Part shown: positions 1 to 6,601 of the stretch, piece by piece
How the letters are laid out: every line of letters begins with the position of its first letter
Numbering within the stretch: the stretch's first letter is position 1
Assembly (NCBI GenBank): GCA_903914985.1
Contig: CAIWRE010000380.1
Span: 1-8,579 of the forward strand
DNA: 8,579 bases
Source: an uncultured beta proteobacterium
GTDB lineage: Bacteria > Pseudomonadota > Gammaproteobacteria > Burkholderiales > Burkholderiaceae_C
Direction: 5' to 3'
Translations under genes and position numbers: made by a program
Notes under the pieces: model-generated
The model's database searches: none
What the model was told of the DNA's origin: nothing
Seen by the model: only the letters and a program-made list of their open reading frames with translations

Positions 1-438
1 ATCCGCCGCAACTACGGCATGCTGATTGGCGAGCCCACTGCCGAAGCGATCAAGAAAAAAATCGGCTCGGCCTTTCCTGGCTCCGAAGTGAAAGAAATGG
101 AAGTGCGCGGACGCAACCTGTCCGAGGGCGTGCCCCGCAGCTTCACGATTTCGAGCAACGAAATTTTGGAAGCGCTGACCGACCCGCTCAACAACATCGT
201 CTCTGCCGTCAAAAACGCGCTGGAGCAAACGCCGCCCGAGTTGGGTGCCGATATTGCCGATCGCGGCATGATGCTCACCGGTGGTGGCGCGCTCTTGCGT
301 GACCTGGACCGCTTGCTGGCCGAAGAAACCGGTTTGCCTGTGCTGGTGGCCGAAGATCCGTTGACCTGTGTGGTGCGGGGCTGCGGCATTGCGCTGGAGC
401 AGATGGAGCGCCTGGGCTCGATTTTCACCAACGAATAA
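1..438 (+). CDS. mreB: Rod shape-determining protein MreB, C-terminal 145 residues (5' end outside window)
   Basis: MreB is the bacterial actin homologue. It polymerises under the inner membrane and guides the elongation complex for lateral-wall peptidoglycan. The reading frame is open from base 1 to a TAA at 436-438, and the start lies upstream of the window. Visible residues match the end of MreB: the [15 protein letters not shown] segment at the left edge, a [14 protein letters not shown] stretch, and the nucleotide-binding loop [17 protein letters not shown] near visible residues 89-105. The [16 protein letters not shown]-terminal signature follows. Family members are about 345-350 residues, so roughly 200 are missing only because of the window edge. 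mreC starts 15 bp downstream, so this is the head of the mreBCD-mrdA operon; its promoter is not visible here. Identification is very secure from the family signature and the gene order. Confidence 0.97.
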   Translation: MRRNYGMLIGEPTAEAIKKKIGSAFPGSEVKEMEVRGRNLSEGVPRSFTISSNEILEALTDPLNNIVSAVKNALEQTPPELGADIADRGMMLTGGGALLRDLDRLLAEETGLPVLVAEDPLTCVVRGCGIALEQMERLGSIFTNE

Positions 439-453
439 GCGCCCTAGACAGCG

Positions 454-1374
454 ATGGCGCGCGCTACGCTGGGTCGGGAACCACCGGCATTTTTCCGCCA
501 GGGTCCGTCCGCACTTTCCCGATTGATCGTGTTCAGCAGCCTGGCCTTGCTTGCCATGGTGGCGGACGTGCGCTGGCACATGGTGCAGCCTCTGCGGGCG
601 GCCTTGTCGGTGGTGCTTTATCCCGTGCAGTGGCTCGCGATGCGCCCGCTGATCGTGGTGGACGCCGTGCGGTCCAGTCTGGACGGCTTCAGCCGCAACG
701 AGGCCGACTTTCAGAAACTGCGCCAGCAACTCTCAGTCCAGGCGCAGCGCGCCAACCTGGCAGAGCAGCTGTTGTTAGAAAACCGCCGTCTGCGCGATTT
801 GATTGCCCTGCAACAGCGCCTGGAGTCCCCCTCCCACGCAGCGCAGGTGCTTTACGACGCCGCCGACCCTTACAGCCGCAAGGTGGTGATGGACAAAGGC
901 GAGGTGCAGGGCATGCGTCTGGGTGCGCCGGTGGTGGATGAGTTCGGTGTATTGGGCCAAGTGACGCGGGTGTTTCCCTTGGTCAGCGAAGTCACTTTGA
1001 TCACCGACCGCGGTCATGCCATTCCTGTGCAAAACACGCGCACCGGCGCGCGCGGTGTGGCCTATGGGGATACGTCGAGCCATGCCGATGCTCTGGAGCT
1101 TCGCTTCATGGCCGCGAACGCTGATGTGGCCGTGGGCGATTTGTTAACCACGAGTGGCGTGGACGGTGTGTATCCGCCCGGCTTGCCCGTGGCACGCATC
1201 GAGAAAGTGGAGCGGCGCACCGACGCGGTGTTTGCCCGCATTTACTGCGTTCCTTTAGCGCTGGTGTCTGGCGCCTCGCAGGTTTTGGTGATTGACCCGG
1301 TGGGTGCCGATAACCCTGCGCGTCCTGCCCCTGCTCCTGAGGCCAAAGTGGGAAAAAGCGGAGGACGCCGATGA
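454..1374 (+). CDS. mreC: Rod shape-determining protein MreC (306 aa)
   Basis: MreC is a bitopic inner-membrane protein. Its periplasmic part binds PBP2 and links MreB filaments to wall synthesis. The sequence has a short basic cytoplasmic N-terminus and one membrane segment at about residues 22-38 (RLIVFSSLALLAMVADV). A coiled-coil-prone stretch rich in Q, L, E and R follows at about 80-122, then the beta-domain region at about 130-282. The family motif TTSGVDGVYPPGLPVA lies at 232-247. The tail after residue 283 is proline/alanine-rich, then basic, and looks disordered. The ATG at 454 is 15 bp after the mreB stop and has only a weak ribosome-binding site, which suggests translational coupling to mreB. 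The TGA overlaps the mreD start by 4 bp (ATGA). Length fits the family, and I see no frameshift. Confidence 0.96.
   Translation: MARATLGREPPAFFRQGPSALSRLIVFSSLALLAMVADVRWHMVQPLRAALSVVLYPVQWLAMRPLIVVDAVRSSLDGFSRNEADFQKLRQQLSVQAQRANLAEQLLLENRRLRDLIALQQRLESPSHAAQVLYDAADPYSRKVVMDKGEVQGMRLGAPVVDEFGVLGQVTRVFPLVSEVTLITDRGHAIPVQNTRTGARGVAYGDTSSHADALELRFMAANADVAVGDLLTTSGVDGVYPPGLPVARIEKVERRTDAVFARIYCVPLALVSGASQVLVIDPVGADNPARPAPAPEAKVGKSGGRR
1360..1364 (+). promoter_or_regulatory. Shine-Dalgarno for mreD inside the mreC 3' end
   Basis: GGAGG lies 6 bp before the ATG at 1371, inside the last codons of mreC. This favours the ATG at 1371 over the in-frame ATG at 1377 and supports coupled translation of the overlapping pair. 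Confidence 0.7.
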
Positions 1375-1901
1375 TCATGCGTCCCGGTCAGCGGCTGTTG
1401 ATGCCGGTCAATCCCAGTTTTGTGTGGGCTTCTTTGATCGGCTCACTATTGATACACATGGTTGCCAACATGCTGCTGTGGGGCCGTGCGGCCTGGGCGC
1501 CGGACCTGCCCTCGATTGTGTTGGTTTTTTGGACGGTGCACCAAACCCGCCGTGTGGGCATGGCCACAGCTTTTGTAGCTGGCATGTTGCTTGATGTCTA
1601 CCAAGGGGGCTTGCTCGGGCAGCATGCAATGACCTACACCGTGTTGAGCTATCTGGCCATTGCCGTGCACCGGCGCCTAGGTTGGTTCAGTGTGACCGAC
1701 CAGGCGCTGCAGGTTTTCCCGCTGTTTTTCCTGGCGCATACCCTGGAGGCTGTGTTGAGCCTGCTGGTGGGCGGGAGCCTTCCGGGCTGGTGGGTGGTGT
1801 TGGCGCCTGTGGCAGAGGCGCTGTTGTGGCCGCCGGTCAGCGTGCTGTTACTGGCTCCGCAACGCCGGGCGCCAGACCCTGACGAAAACCGTCCGCTCTA
1901 G
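1371..1901 (+). CDS. mreD: Rod shape-determining protein MreD (176 aa)
   Basis: MreD is a small polytopic inner-membrane protein of the elongasome that partners MreC. The protein is strongly hydrophobic, with about five likely membrane segments near residues 16-37, 46-57, 63-76, 86-99, and 112-134 with 138-162. The family-typical segment GMLLDVYQGGLLGQHA is at 71-86. The C-terminus is short and charged (PQRRAPDPDENRPL). It starts at the ATG within the mreC stop (4-bp overlap) behind a strong GGAGG. mrdA follows after 14 bp. Primary sequence conservation in MreD is low across bacteria, so gene position adds weight to the call. Length is normal for the family (about 160-180 residues). Confidence 0.93.
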   Translation: MIMRPGQRLLMPVNPSFVWASLIGSLLIHMVANMLLWGRAAWAPDLPSIVLVFWTVHQTRRVGMATAFVAGMLLDVYQGGLLGQHAMTYTVLSYLAIAVHRRLGWFSVTDQALQVFPLFFLAHTLEAVLSLLVGGSLPGWWVVLAPVAEALLWPPVSVLLLAPQRRAPDPDENRPL

Positions 1902-1915
1902 GGGCGCCTGGCACC

Positions 1916-3871
1916 ATGGAACTGCGCAATGTAGAAGGCGACCTGGCTCGTTTTCGCACCCGTATTTTTGTTTTTACCTTGCTGGTGCTAACCTGCTTTT
2001 TTCTGCTGTTGTGCCGCTTGGTGTATCTGCAGATCTGGCGCCATGAGGATTTGCGCGCTCAGGCGGAAAGCAACCGAACCGCCATCGTGCCCATTGTTCC
2101 CAACCGCGGGCTGATCGAGGACCGCAACGGCATTGTGCTGGCGAGCAATTATTCAGCCTATACGCTCGAGATCACGCCATCCAAGGTGGTTGACCTCGAA
2201 GCCACTATCGACGGGCTGGCTGCGGTGATTGACATTTCCGGACGTGACCGGCGGCGCTTCAAAAAGCTGATGGACGAGTCCAAGAGCATGGAGTCTGTTC
2301 CCATTCGCAGTCGTTTGACCGACGCCGAAGTGGCCCGCTTTGCGGCGCAGCGATTTCGTTTTCCCGGGGTCGAAATCAAGGCGCGGCTTTTTCGCAACTA
2401 CCCTTATGGCGAGTTGGCCAGCCATGTGATTGGCTACATCGGACGTATCAATGCCAGCGAAAAAGAAGCCATCAGCAACGACGACGATCAAGGCAACTAC
2501 CGGGGCACGGAATACATCGGCAAGCTCGGCATTGAGCAAAGCTACGAGCGCCAGCTCCATGGCACCACGGGCGTGGAGCACATTGAGACGTCGGCGGGCG
2601 GACGCGCGGTGCGCCGCCTCTCCAGCAGCCCCGCCACGCCGGGTGACACCGTGGCTTTGTCCATCGACATCAAGCTGCAATACCTGGTGGAGCAAATGTT
2701 TGGCGAGCGCCGGGGTGCGCTGGTAGCGCTCGATCCGAAGACGGGCGAGGTACTGGCCTTTGTCAGCAAGCCCACGTTTGACTCCAATTTGTTTGTGGAG
2801 GGCATTGACCAGGACAACTGGCAAATGCTGAACGAGTCCCCCGACCGACCGCTGCTTAACCGGGCCTTGCGCGGCACCTATCCGCCGGGCTCTACCTACA
2901 AGCCCTTTTTGGCATTGGCGGCCTTGGAGACTGGAACTCGCAACGCAGCCACCTTGATCAACGACCCTGGTTTTTACATGTTTGGCGGCCACCGGTTTGG
3001 CAGTCCTGAAAACGAACGCGGCGGCATCATGGACATGCGCCGCGCCATTGTGGAGTCGAGCAACGCGTACTTTTATTCGCTGGCCAATGAGTTGGGTGTG
3101 GAGACGATGCACGACTTCATGGCGCCACTGGGTTTCGGACAAATCACCGGCATTGACGTGCTGGGCGAAGTGCGCGGCGTGTTGCCCAACCAGGAGTGGA
3201 AGCGCAATTACTACAAGCGTCCCGAGCAAAAGAAATGGTATGCCGGCGAGACCATTTCACTGGGCATCGGCCAGGGTTACAACAGTTTCACCATGCTGCA
3301 ATTGGCACAGGCCACGGCCGCGCTGGCCAATCAGGGCATCAAGAACCGCCCCCGCTTGGTGACCTCCACCCGTGACGCCAGCAGCCATGCCAGCACGGTG
3401 CGCAGCGCCGAGCCCGGTCAGGACCTGAAACTCAAGCCGGAGAACATTGCCGTGATCGTGCAGGCCATGGTGGGTGTGACGCAAGAGGGCACTTCGACCC
3501 GCGTGTTTGCGGGCGCACCGTATTTGAGCGGCGGCAAAACCGGGACGGCCCAGGCGGTTAGCTTGGGCAAGAACGAAAAATACAACGCTGCGCGCATGGA
3601 AGAACGCCAGCGCGACCATTCGCTGTATGTGGCGTTTGCGCCGGCGCAGGATCCGCAGGTCGCGCTGGCGGTGATCGTGGAGAACGCAGGTTTTGGCGCC
3701 GCATCGGCCGCCCCGATTGCCAGACGCGTATTTGACTACTGGCTGCTGAAGCAATATCCCGGCGTGGATGACATGGCCGCTGTGAGCAAGGGTCTGGCCA
3801 CGGCGCCTATCGGCACGCCACGCAAGGTGGCAGACATGCCCTGGCCTCCGGCGGAGCTGGTGAAGCCCTAA
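1916..3871 (+). CDS. mrdA: Penicillin-binding protein 2, elongasome transpeptidase (651 aa)
   Basis: PBP2 is the class B penicillin-binding protein that cross-links peptidoglycan (D,D-transpeptidation) during lateral growth, anchored in the inner membrane and active in the periplasm. There is one N-terminal anchor at about 17-38. A dimerisation/pedestal region with the family motif VPNRGLIEDRNGIVLA is at 61-76. The transpeptidase domain runs from about 265 to 610. All three catalytic motifs are present: SxxK as S326-T-Y-K329 (in YPPGSTYKP), SxN as S381-S-N383, and KTG at 541-543 (GGKTGTAQ). Length is close to E. coli PBP2 (633). The ATG at 1916 follows mreD by 14 bp, with AGGGG at 1900-1904, slightly far from the start. 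The proline-rich tail after about residue 630 is probably flexible. The gene that normally follows, rodA, is absent here; an opposite-strand transporter gene ends 15 bp away. Confidence 0.97.
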   Translation: MELRNVEGDLARFRTRIFVFTLLVLTCFFLLLCRLVYLQIWRHEDLRAQAESNRTAIVPIVPNRGLIEDRNGIVLASNYSAYTLEITPSKVVDLEATIDGLAAVIDISGRDRRRFKKLMDESKSMESVPIRSRLTDAEVARFAAQRFRFPGVEIKARLFRNYPYGELASHVIGYIGRINASEKEAISNDDDQGNYRGTEYIGKLGIEQSYERQLHGTTGVEHIETSAGGRAVRRLSSSPATPGDTVALSIDIKLQYLVEQMFGERRGALVALDPKTGEVLAFVSKPTFDSNLFVEGIDQDNWQMLNESPDRPLLNRALRGTYPPGSTYKPFLALAALETGTRNAATLINDPGFYMFGGHRFGSPENERGGIMDMRRAIVESSNAYFYSLANELGVETMHDFMAPLGFGQITGIDVLGEVRGVLPNQEWKRNYYKRPEQKKWYAGETISLGIGQGYNSFTMLQLAQATAALANQGIKNRPRLVTSTRDASSHASTVRSAEPGQDLKLKPENIAVIVQAMVGVTQEGTSTRVFAGAPYLSGGKTGTAQAVSLGKNEKYNAARMEERQRDHSLYVAFAPAQDPQVALAVIVENAGFGAASAAPIARRVFDYWLLKQYPGVDDMAAVSKGLATAPIGTPRKVADMPWPPAELVKP

Positions 3872-3892
3872 CGCTGACGCGTTGACTCAGCG
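3872..3892. repeat. 6-bp-stem dyad at the convergent mrdA/TSUP junction
   Basis: CGCTGA (3872-3877) pairs with TCAGCG (3887-3892) around a 9-nt loop. It fills the 15-bp space between the two stop codons and overlaps the end of the minus-strand gene. Neither strand has a T-run after it, so it is not a typical intrinsic terminator. It may be a weak bidirectional stop or RNA 3'-end structure, or chance. Confidence 0.35.
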
Positions 3893-4645
3893 CAAAAACG
3901 CGTCCCAGCTGGTCTTCAGGATCAACGCGCTGACCACGACCAGGAACCCGATGCGTACAAAGCCGGTGCCGTGTTTGAGCGCCAGGTGCGTGCCCGCCAT
4001 GCTGCCCGCCATATTGGCCACCGCCATGGCCAGCACCAGGTGCCACCACACGTGACCGGTCATGGCAAACAAAGTGAGTGCGGCCAGATTGCTCGCGGTA
4101 TTGAGCAGCTTGGCACTGGCAGAGGCGTGTAAGAAATCAAAGCCGGCCACGCGCACCAGCAAAAACACAAAAAAACTGCCGGTGCCCGGGCCAAAAAAAC
4201 CGTCATAAAACCCAATGGCGGCACCAATCGCGCAAAGCACCAGAGTTTGCTCCCGGCCTGAGAAACGTGGTGCGTGGCTGTGGCCCAGTTCCTTTTTGGC
4301 CAAGGTGTAAACCAGCAGCAGCACCAACAAAACCGGCAAAGCCTTGCGCAGGTATTCGGGGCTGAGTTGCGTCACCAGCCACGCGCCCGCGATGGAGGCG
4401 ATCAGCGCTGCGACGGCAGCAGGCACCAGCGACGCCCACGGCAGCTTGACTTGGCGACCGTATCGCCATGTGGCCAAGGCGGTGCCCCAGACCGAGGCGC
4501 CTTTGTTCGTACCAAAGAGGGTGGCTGGCGCCGCACCGGGGTAGGTGGCAAACAAGGCCGGCATCAGGACCAGGCCGCCGCCGCCGACGATAGAGTCGAC
4601 AAAACCGGCCAGCAGCGAGGCCAGCGTAATGATGAAAAGGTCCAT
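3887..4645 (-). CDS. TSUP-family membrane transporter (TauE/SafE-like permease, 252 aa)
   Basis: This is an inner-membrane protein of the TSUP (sulfite exporter TauE/SafE) family. Members move sulfur-containing or organic anions, but the substrate cannot be told from sequence. The hallmark internal duplication is visible: GFVDSIVGGGGLVLMPAL at 14-31 in the first half and GFYDGFFGPGTGSFFVFLLV at 145-164 in the second. Hydrophobic segments cover most of the chain (near 3-31, 70-91, 101-117, 133-165, 180-196, 200-215 and 230-243). A polar loop with several His/Arg lies at about 118-132. The ATG at 4645 is needed to include the first repeat, but no Shine-Dalgarno is visible before it. A strong terminator ends only about 25 bp upstream. 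The gene runs toward mrdA, so it is not part of the mre operon. Family assignment is secure; a specific sulfite-export role is not claimed. Confidence 0.9.
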   Translation of the reverse strand: MDLFIITLASLLAGFVDSIVGGGGLVLMPALFATYPGAAPATLFGTNKGASVWGTALATWRYGRQVKLPWASLVPAAVAALIASIAGAWLVTQLSPEYLRKALPVLLVLLLVYTLAKKELGHSHAPRFSGREQTLVLCAIGAAIGFYDGFFGPGTGSFFVFLLVRVAGFDFLHASASAKLLNTASNLAALTLFAMTGHVWWHLVLAMAVANMAGSMAGTHLALKHGTGFVRIGFLVVVSALILKTSWDAFLR

Positions 4646-4670
4646 GAGGTGGGATGGTTGTGCAGAAATA

Positions 4671-4699
4671 AAAAAGCACTGGATTGGCCAGTGCTTTTT
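4671..4699 (-). terminator. Strong intrinsic terminator, bidirectional by symmetry
   Basis: The stem is 12 bp and perfect (AAAAAGCACTGG with CCAGTGCTTTTT) around a 5-nt loop. Read on the minus strand, the hairpin ends in six T's followed by ATTTC, a textbook Rho-independent terminator for the crotonase-GMC unit about 190 bp upstream. On the plus strand it also ends in five T's, so it could stop readthrough from either side. It lies just before the TSUP start, so that gene needs a promoter overlapping the hairpin or depends on readthrough. Confidence 0.88.
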
Positions 4700-4708
4700 A
4701 CCCTTTTT

Positions 4709-4846
4709 CTAAAGGTGTGAGTCATTGCGGGGCAATGCTTTTATCTCCTCGGCACCGGATTTCACTCCAGGCGGCCCTTCACTTTTCGCAGTTGCTCGTC
4801 CTTTGGACTGCGGTGTGAATGTACGGTAAAGCCGCGTGCCCTGCAT
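4709..4846 (-). CDS. Possible small ORF of 45 codons, unknown function
   Basis: An ATG at 4846 opens a frame that closes at a TAG at 4709-4711, only about 10 bp before the strong terminator on the same strand. The product would be a short, basic, Lys/Gly/Pro-rich peptide with no membrane segment, starting MQGTRLYRTF and ending LPRNDSHL. An AGGG lies about 9 nt before the ATG, and an in-frame TAA sits three codons upstream, so no longer start is likely. The frame begins 43 bp after the GMC stop and could be the last cistron of that unit. Against this, a 45-codon open frame is not rare in GC-rich DNA, and the region is rich in dyads that may reflect RNA structure instead. I recognise no family. 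Confidence 0.25.
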   Translation of the reverse strand: MQGTRLYRTFTPQSKGRATAKSEGPPGVKSGAEEIKALPRNDSHL

Positions 4847-4889
4847 CAGTGCTTACCCTGCTTGAATCCGTGCGAAACCCCAGGTGTTC

Positions 4890-6596
4890 TTACGCCGCCG
4901 CGTCCTCGGCGATCCACTGGGCAGCTTTTTCCGCGATCATCAACGTTGGCGAGTTGGTGTTGCCGCTGGTGATGCGCGGCATCACCCCGGCATCCACCAC
5001 GCGCAGGCCTGCCACGCCGTGCACGCGCAGACGTGCATCCACCACGGCCATCGGGTCACCCGCCTTGCCCATCGCGGTGGTGCCCACCGGGTGGAAGATG
5101 GTGCTGGCAATGTCACCCGCCAACTTGGCCAACTCCTCGTCGGTTTGGAACTCCACACCGGGCTTGTACTCTTGCGGCATGTAGGGCGCCAGCGCGCTTT
5201 GCGACACGATGCGGCGGGTTACCCGAAGCGAATCCGCCGCGATTTTGCGATCAGTCTCAGTGCTCAGGTAGTTGGGCGCAATGGCGGGTGCCTCTTGGAA
5301 ATTCGGTGACTTGATATGGACCGTGCCCCGGCTGGTGGGGTTGAGGTTGCAGACGCTGGCGGTGATAGCGTCAAAGGTGTGCAAGGGCGAACCAAAAGCG
5401 TCCAGGCTCAGTGGCTGCACGTGGTACTCCAGGTTGGGGTAGGGCTGCGCGGGGTCGCTGCGGGTGAATGCGCCCAACTGGCTGGGCGCCATGCTCATGG
5501 GTCCGCTGCGATTGAACGCGTACTCCAGCCCGATGCGCGCTTTGCCCCACAGGCTGCTGGCCAAACGGTTGAGCGTGGTGGTGTTCTTGACCTTGAACAC
5601 TGCGCGGATTTGCAAATGGTCTTGCAAGTTGGCACCCACCCCGGGCATGTCTTTTACCAAGGTCACACCTTGGCCTTGCAGCACCCCGGCGGGCCCCAAG
5701 CCTGAGAGTTGCAGCAGCTGAGGTGTTGCCACGGCGCCAGCGCTCAAGATCACTTCGCGCCGCGCGGTTGCCGTCACCATCTCGTGGCCGTTCCACACCT
5801 GCACACCAGTGCAGCGCAAAGGCTCGTCGCCCGTGCCACCTTGCAGTACCAGCTTGGAGGCTTGTGCGCTGGTCCACAACTCAAAGTTGGGGCGACCGTA
5901 GCAAGTGGGGCGCAAAAATGCTTTGGCGGTGTTCCAGCGCCAGCCCTTTTTCTGGTTGACTTCGAAGTAACCCACACCTTCGTTGTCGCCGGTGTTGAAG
6001 TCCTCGGTGGCGGGAATGCCGGCCTGCTGCGCGGCGCGGGCAAATGCCTCGAGCACCTCCCAGCGCAGCCGCTGTTTATCCACCCGCCACTCGCCGCCCG
6101 CTTTGCGGTGGCGCAGCACCTCGTGGTAGGGTGAGTTGGCGGTTTGTAGAAGGCCGGGCTCGCTGCCGTGGGCGCCGTGCAAAGAGGTCGCCCCCTTGTG
6201 GTGGTCCTCGTGCATTTTGAAATAGGGCAGGCTGTTGTTCCAGCTCCAGCTCTCGTCACCGAGTAATTGCGCCCAGCCGTCGTAATCGCGCGCCTGGCCG
6301 CGCATGTAAATCATGCCGTTGATGCTGCTGCAGCCGCCCAGCGTTTTTCCGCGCGGGTAGATCAGGCTGCGGCCGTTGAGACCAGCCTCGGCCTCGGTCT
6401 TGAACATCCAGTCGGTGCGCGGATTGCCAATGCAATACAGGTAGCCCACCGGAACGTGAATCCAATGGTAGTCGTCGCTGCGCCCGGCTTCGATCAGCAG
6501 TACGCGCTTGGTGGCATCGGCACTCAGGCGGTTGGCCAGCAGGCAGCCCGCGGTACCGGCGCCGACGATGATGTAGTCAAACGTGGTGTCACTCAT
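4890..6596 (-). CDS. GMC-family FAD-dependent alcohol dehydrogenase (568 aa)
   Basis: This flavoprotein belongs to the glucose-methanol-choline (GMC) family, whose members oxidise primary alcohols (choline, medium-chain alcohols, polyols and others) to aldehydes with bound FAD. The ADP-binding Rossmann motif VGAGTAG is at 11-17, with IEAG at 35-38 ending the second strand. GMC signature 1 is at about 81-104 (PRGKTLGGCSS then INGMIYMRG). Signature 2 is at about 285-299 (SAGAVATPQLLQLSG). The catalytic His is probably H502 in FHPVGTTAMG, and its partner Asn is probably N548 in SGNTNSP. Length is normal. There is no signal peptide, so it is likely cytoplasmic or membrane-associated. The ATG at 6596 lies 5 bp after the crotonase stop, indicating one transcript. 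Annotation tools may call it choline dehydrogenase, but no betaine-pathway gene (betB, betI) is nearby, so an alkanol or isoprenoid alcohol is equally possible. Confidence 0.93.
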   Translation of the reverse strand: MSDTTFDYIIVGAGTAGCLLANRLSADATKRVLLIEAGRSDDYHWIHVPVGYLYCIGNPRTDWMFKTEAEAGLNGRSLIYPRGKTLGGCSSINGMIYMRGQARDYDGWAQLLGDESWSWNNSLPYFKMHEDHHKGATSLHGAHGSEPGLLQTANSPYHEVLRHRKAGGEWRVDKQRLRWEVLEAFARAAQQAGIPATEDFNTGDNEGVGYFEVNQKKGWRWNTAKAFLRPTCYGRPNFELWTSAQASKLVLQGGTGDEPLRCTGVQVWNGHEMVTATARREVILSAGAVATPQLLQLSGLGPAGVLQGQGVTLVKDMPGVGANLQDHLQIRAVFKVKNTTTLNRLASSLWGKARIGLEYAFNRSGPMSMAPSQLGAFTRSDPAQPYPNLEYHVQPLSLDAFGSPLHTFDAITASVCNLNPTSRGTVHIKSPNFQEAPAIAPNYLSTETDRKIAADSLRVTRRIVSQSALAPYMPQEYKPGVEFQTDEELAKLAGDIASTIFHPVGTTAMGKAGDPMAVVDARLRVHGVAGLRVVDAGVMPRITSGNTNSPTLMIAEKAAQWIAEDAAA

Positions 6597-6601
6597 GGTG
6601 T

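Larger units (their letters stand above)
4646..4889. other. Structured intergenic region between TSUP and GMC genes
   Basis: This 244-bp stretch separates two minus-strand genes. It contains the perfect terminator hairpin at 4671-4699. A smaller dyad is at 4723-4737 (CATTGC, 3-nt loop, GCAATG). A nested dyad at 4787-4812 has CGCAG/CTGCG arms around a GTCC-TTT-GGAC core. An open frame of 45 codons on the minus strand spans most of the rest. I recognise no tRNA, known riboswitch or insertion sequence. The density of dyads suggests a structured 3' UTR, a small RNA or a dispersed repeat, but this is inference. Confidence 0.5.

Noticed and set aside
2153..3229. A 358-codon open frame on the minus strand opposite mrdA
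   Set aside because: It is fully antisense to a gene with all PBP motifs, has no recognisable domain, and its Ala/Val/His/Arg-rich composition is that expected of the complement of GC-rich coding DNA.
4203..4679. A 158-codon minus-strand frame overlapping the TSUP gene in another frame
   Set aside because: The TSUP frame carries both family repeats and hydrophobic segments; this frame is Arg/Pro/Gly-rich without motifs, and its 5' end runs through the terminator hairpin.
4723..4742. CATTGC-GGG-GCAATG dyad followed by CTTTT as a plus-strand terminator
   Set aside because: No plus-strand gene lies upstream that needs it, the stem is only 6 bp, and the T-run is four; it is kept only as part of the structured intergenic region.
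4884..6134. Several 80-140-codon frames on the plus strand opposite the GMC dehydrogenase
   Set aside because: They lie over a complete family-confirmed gene, overlap each other in different frames, and show no motifs.
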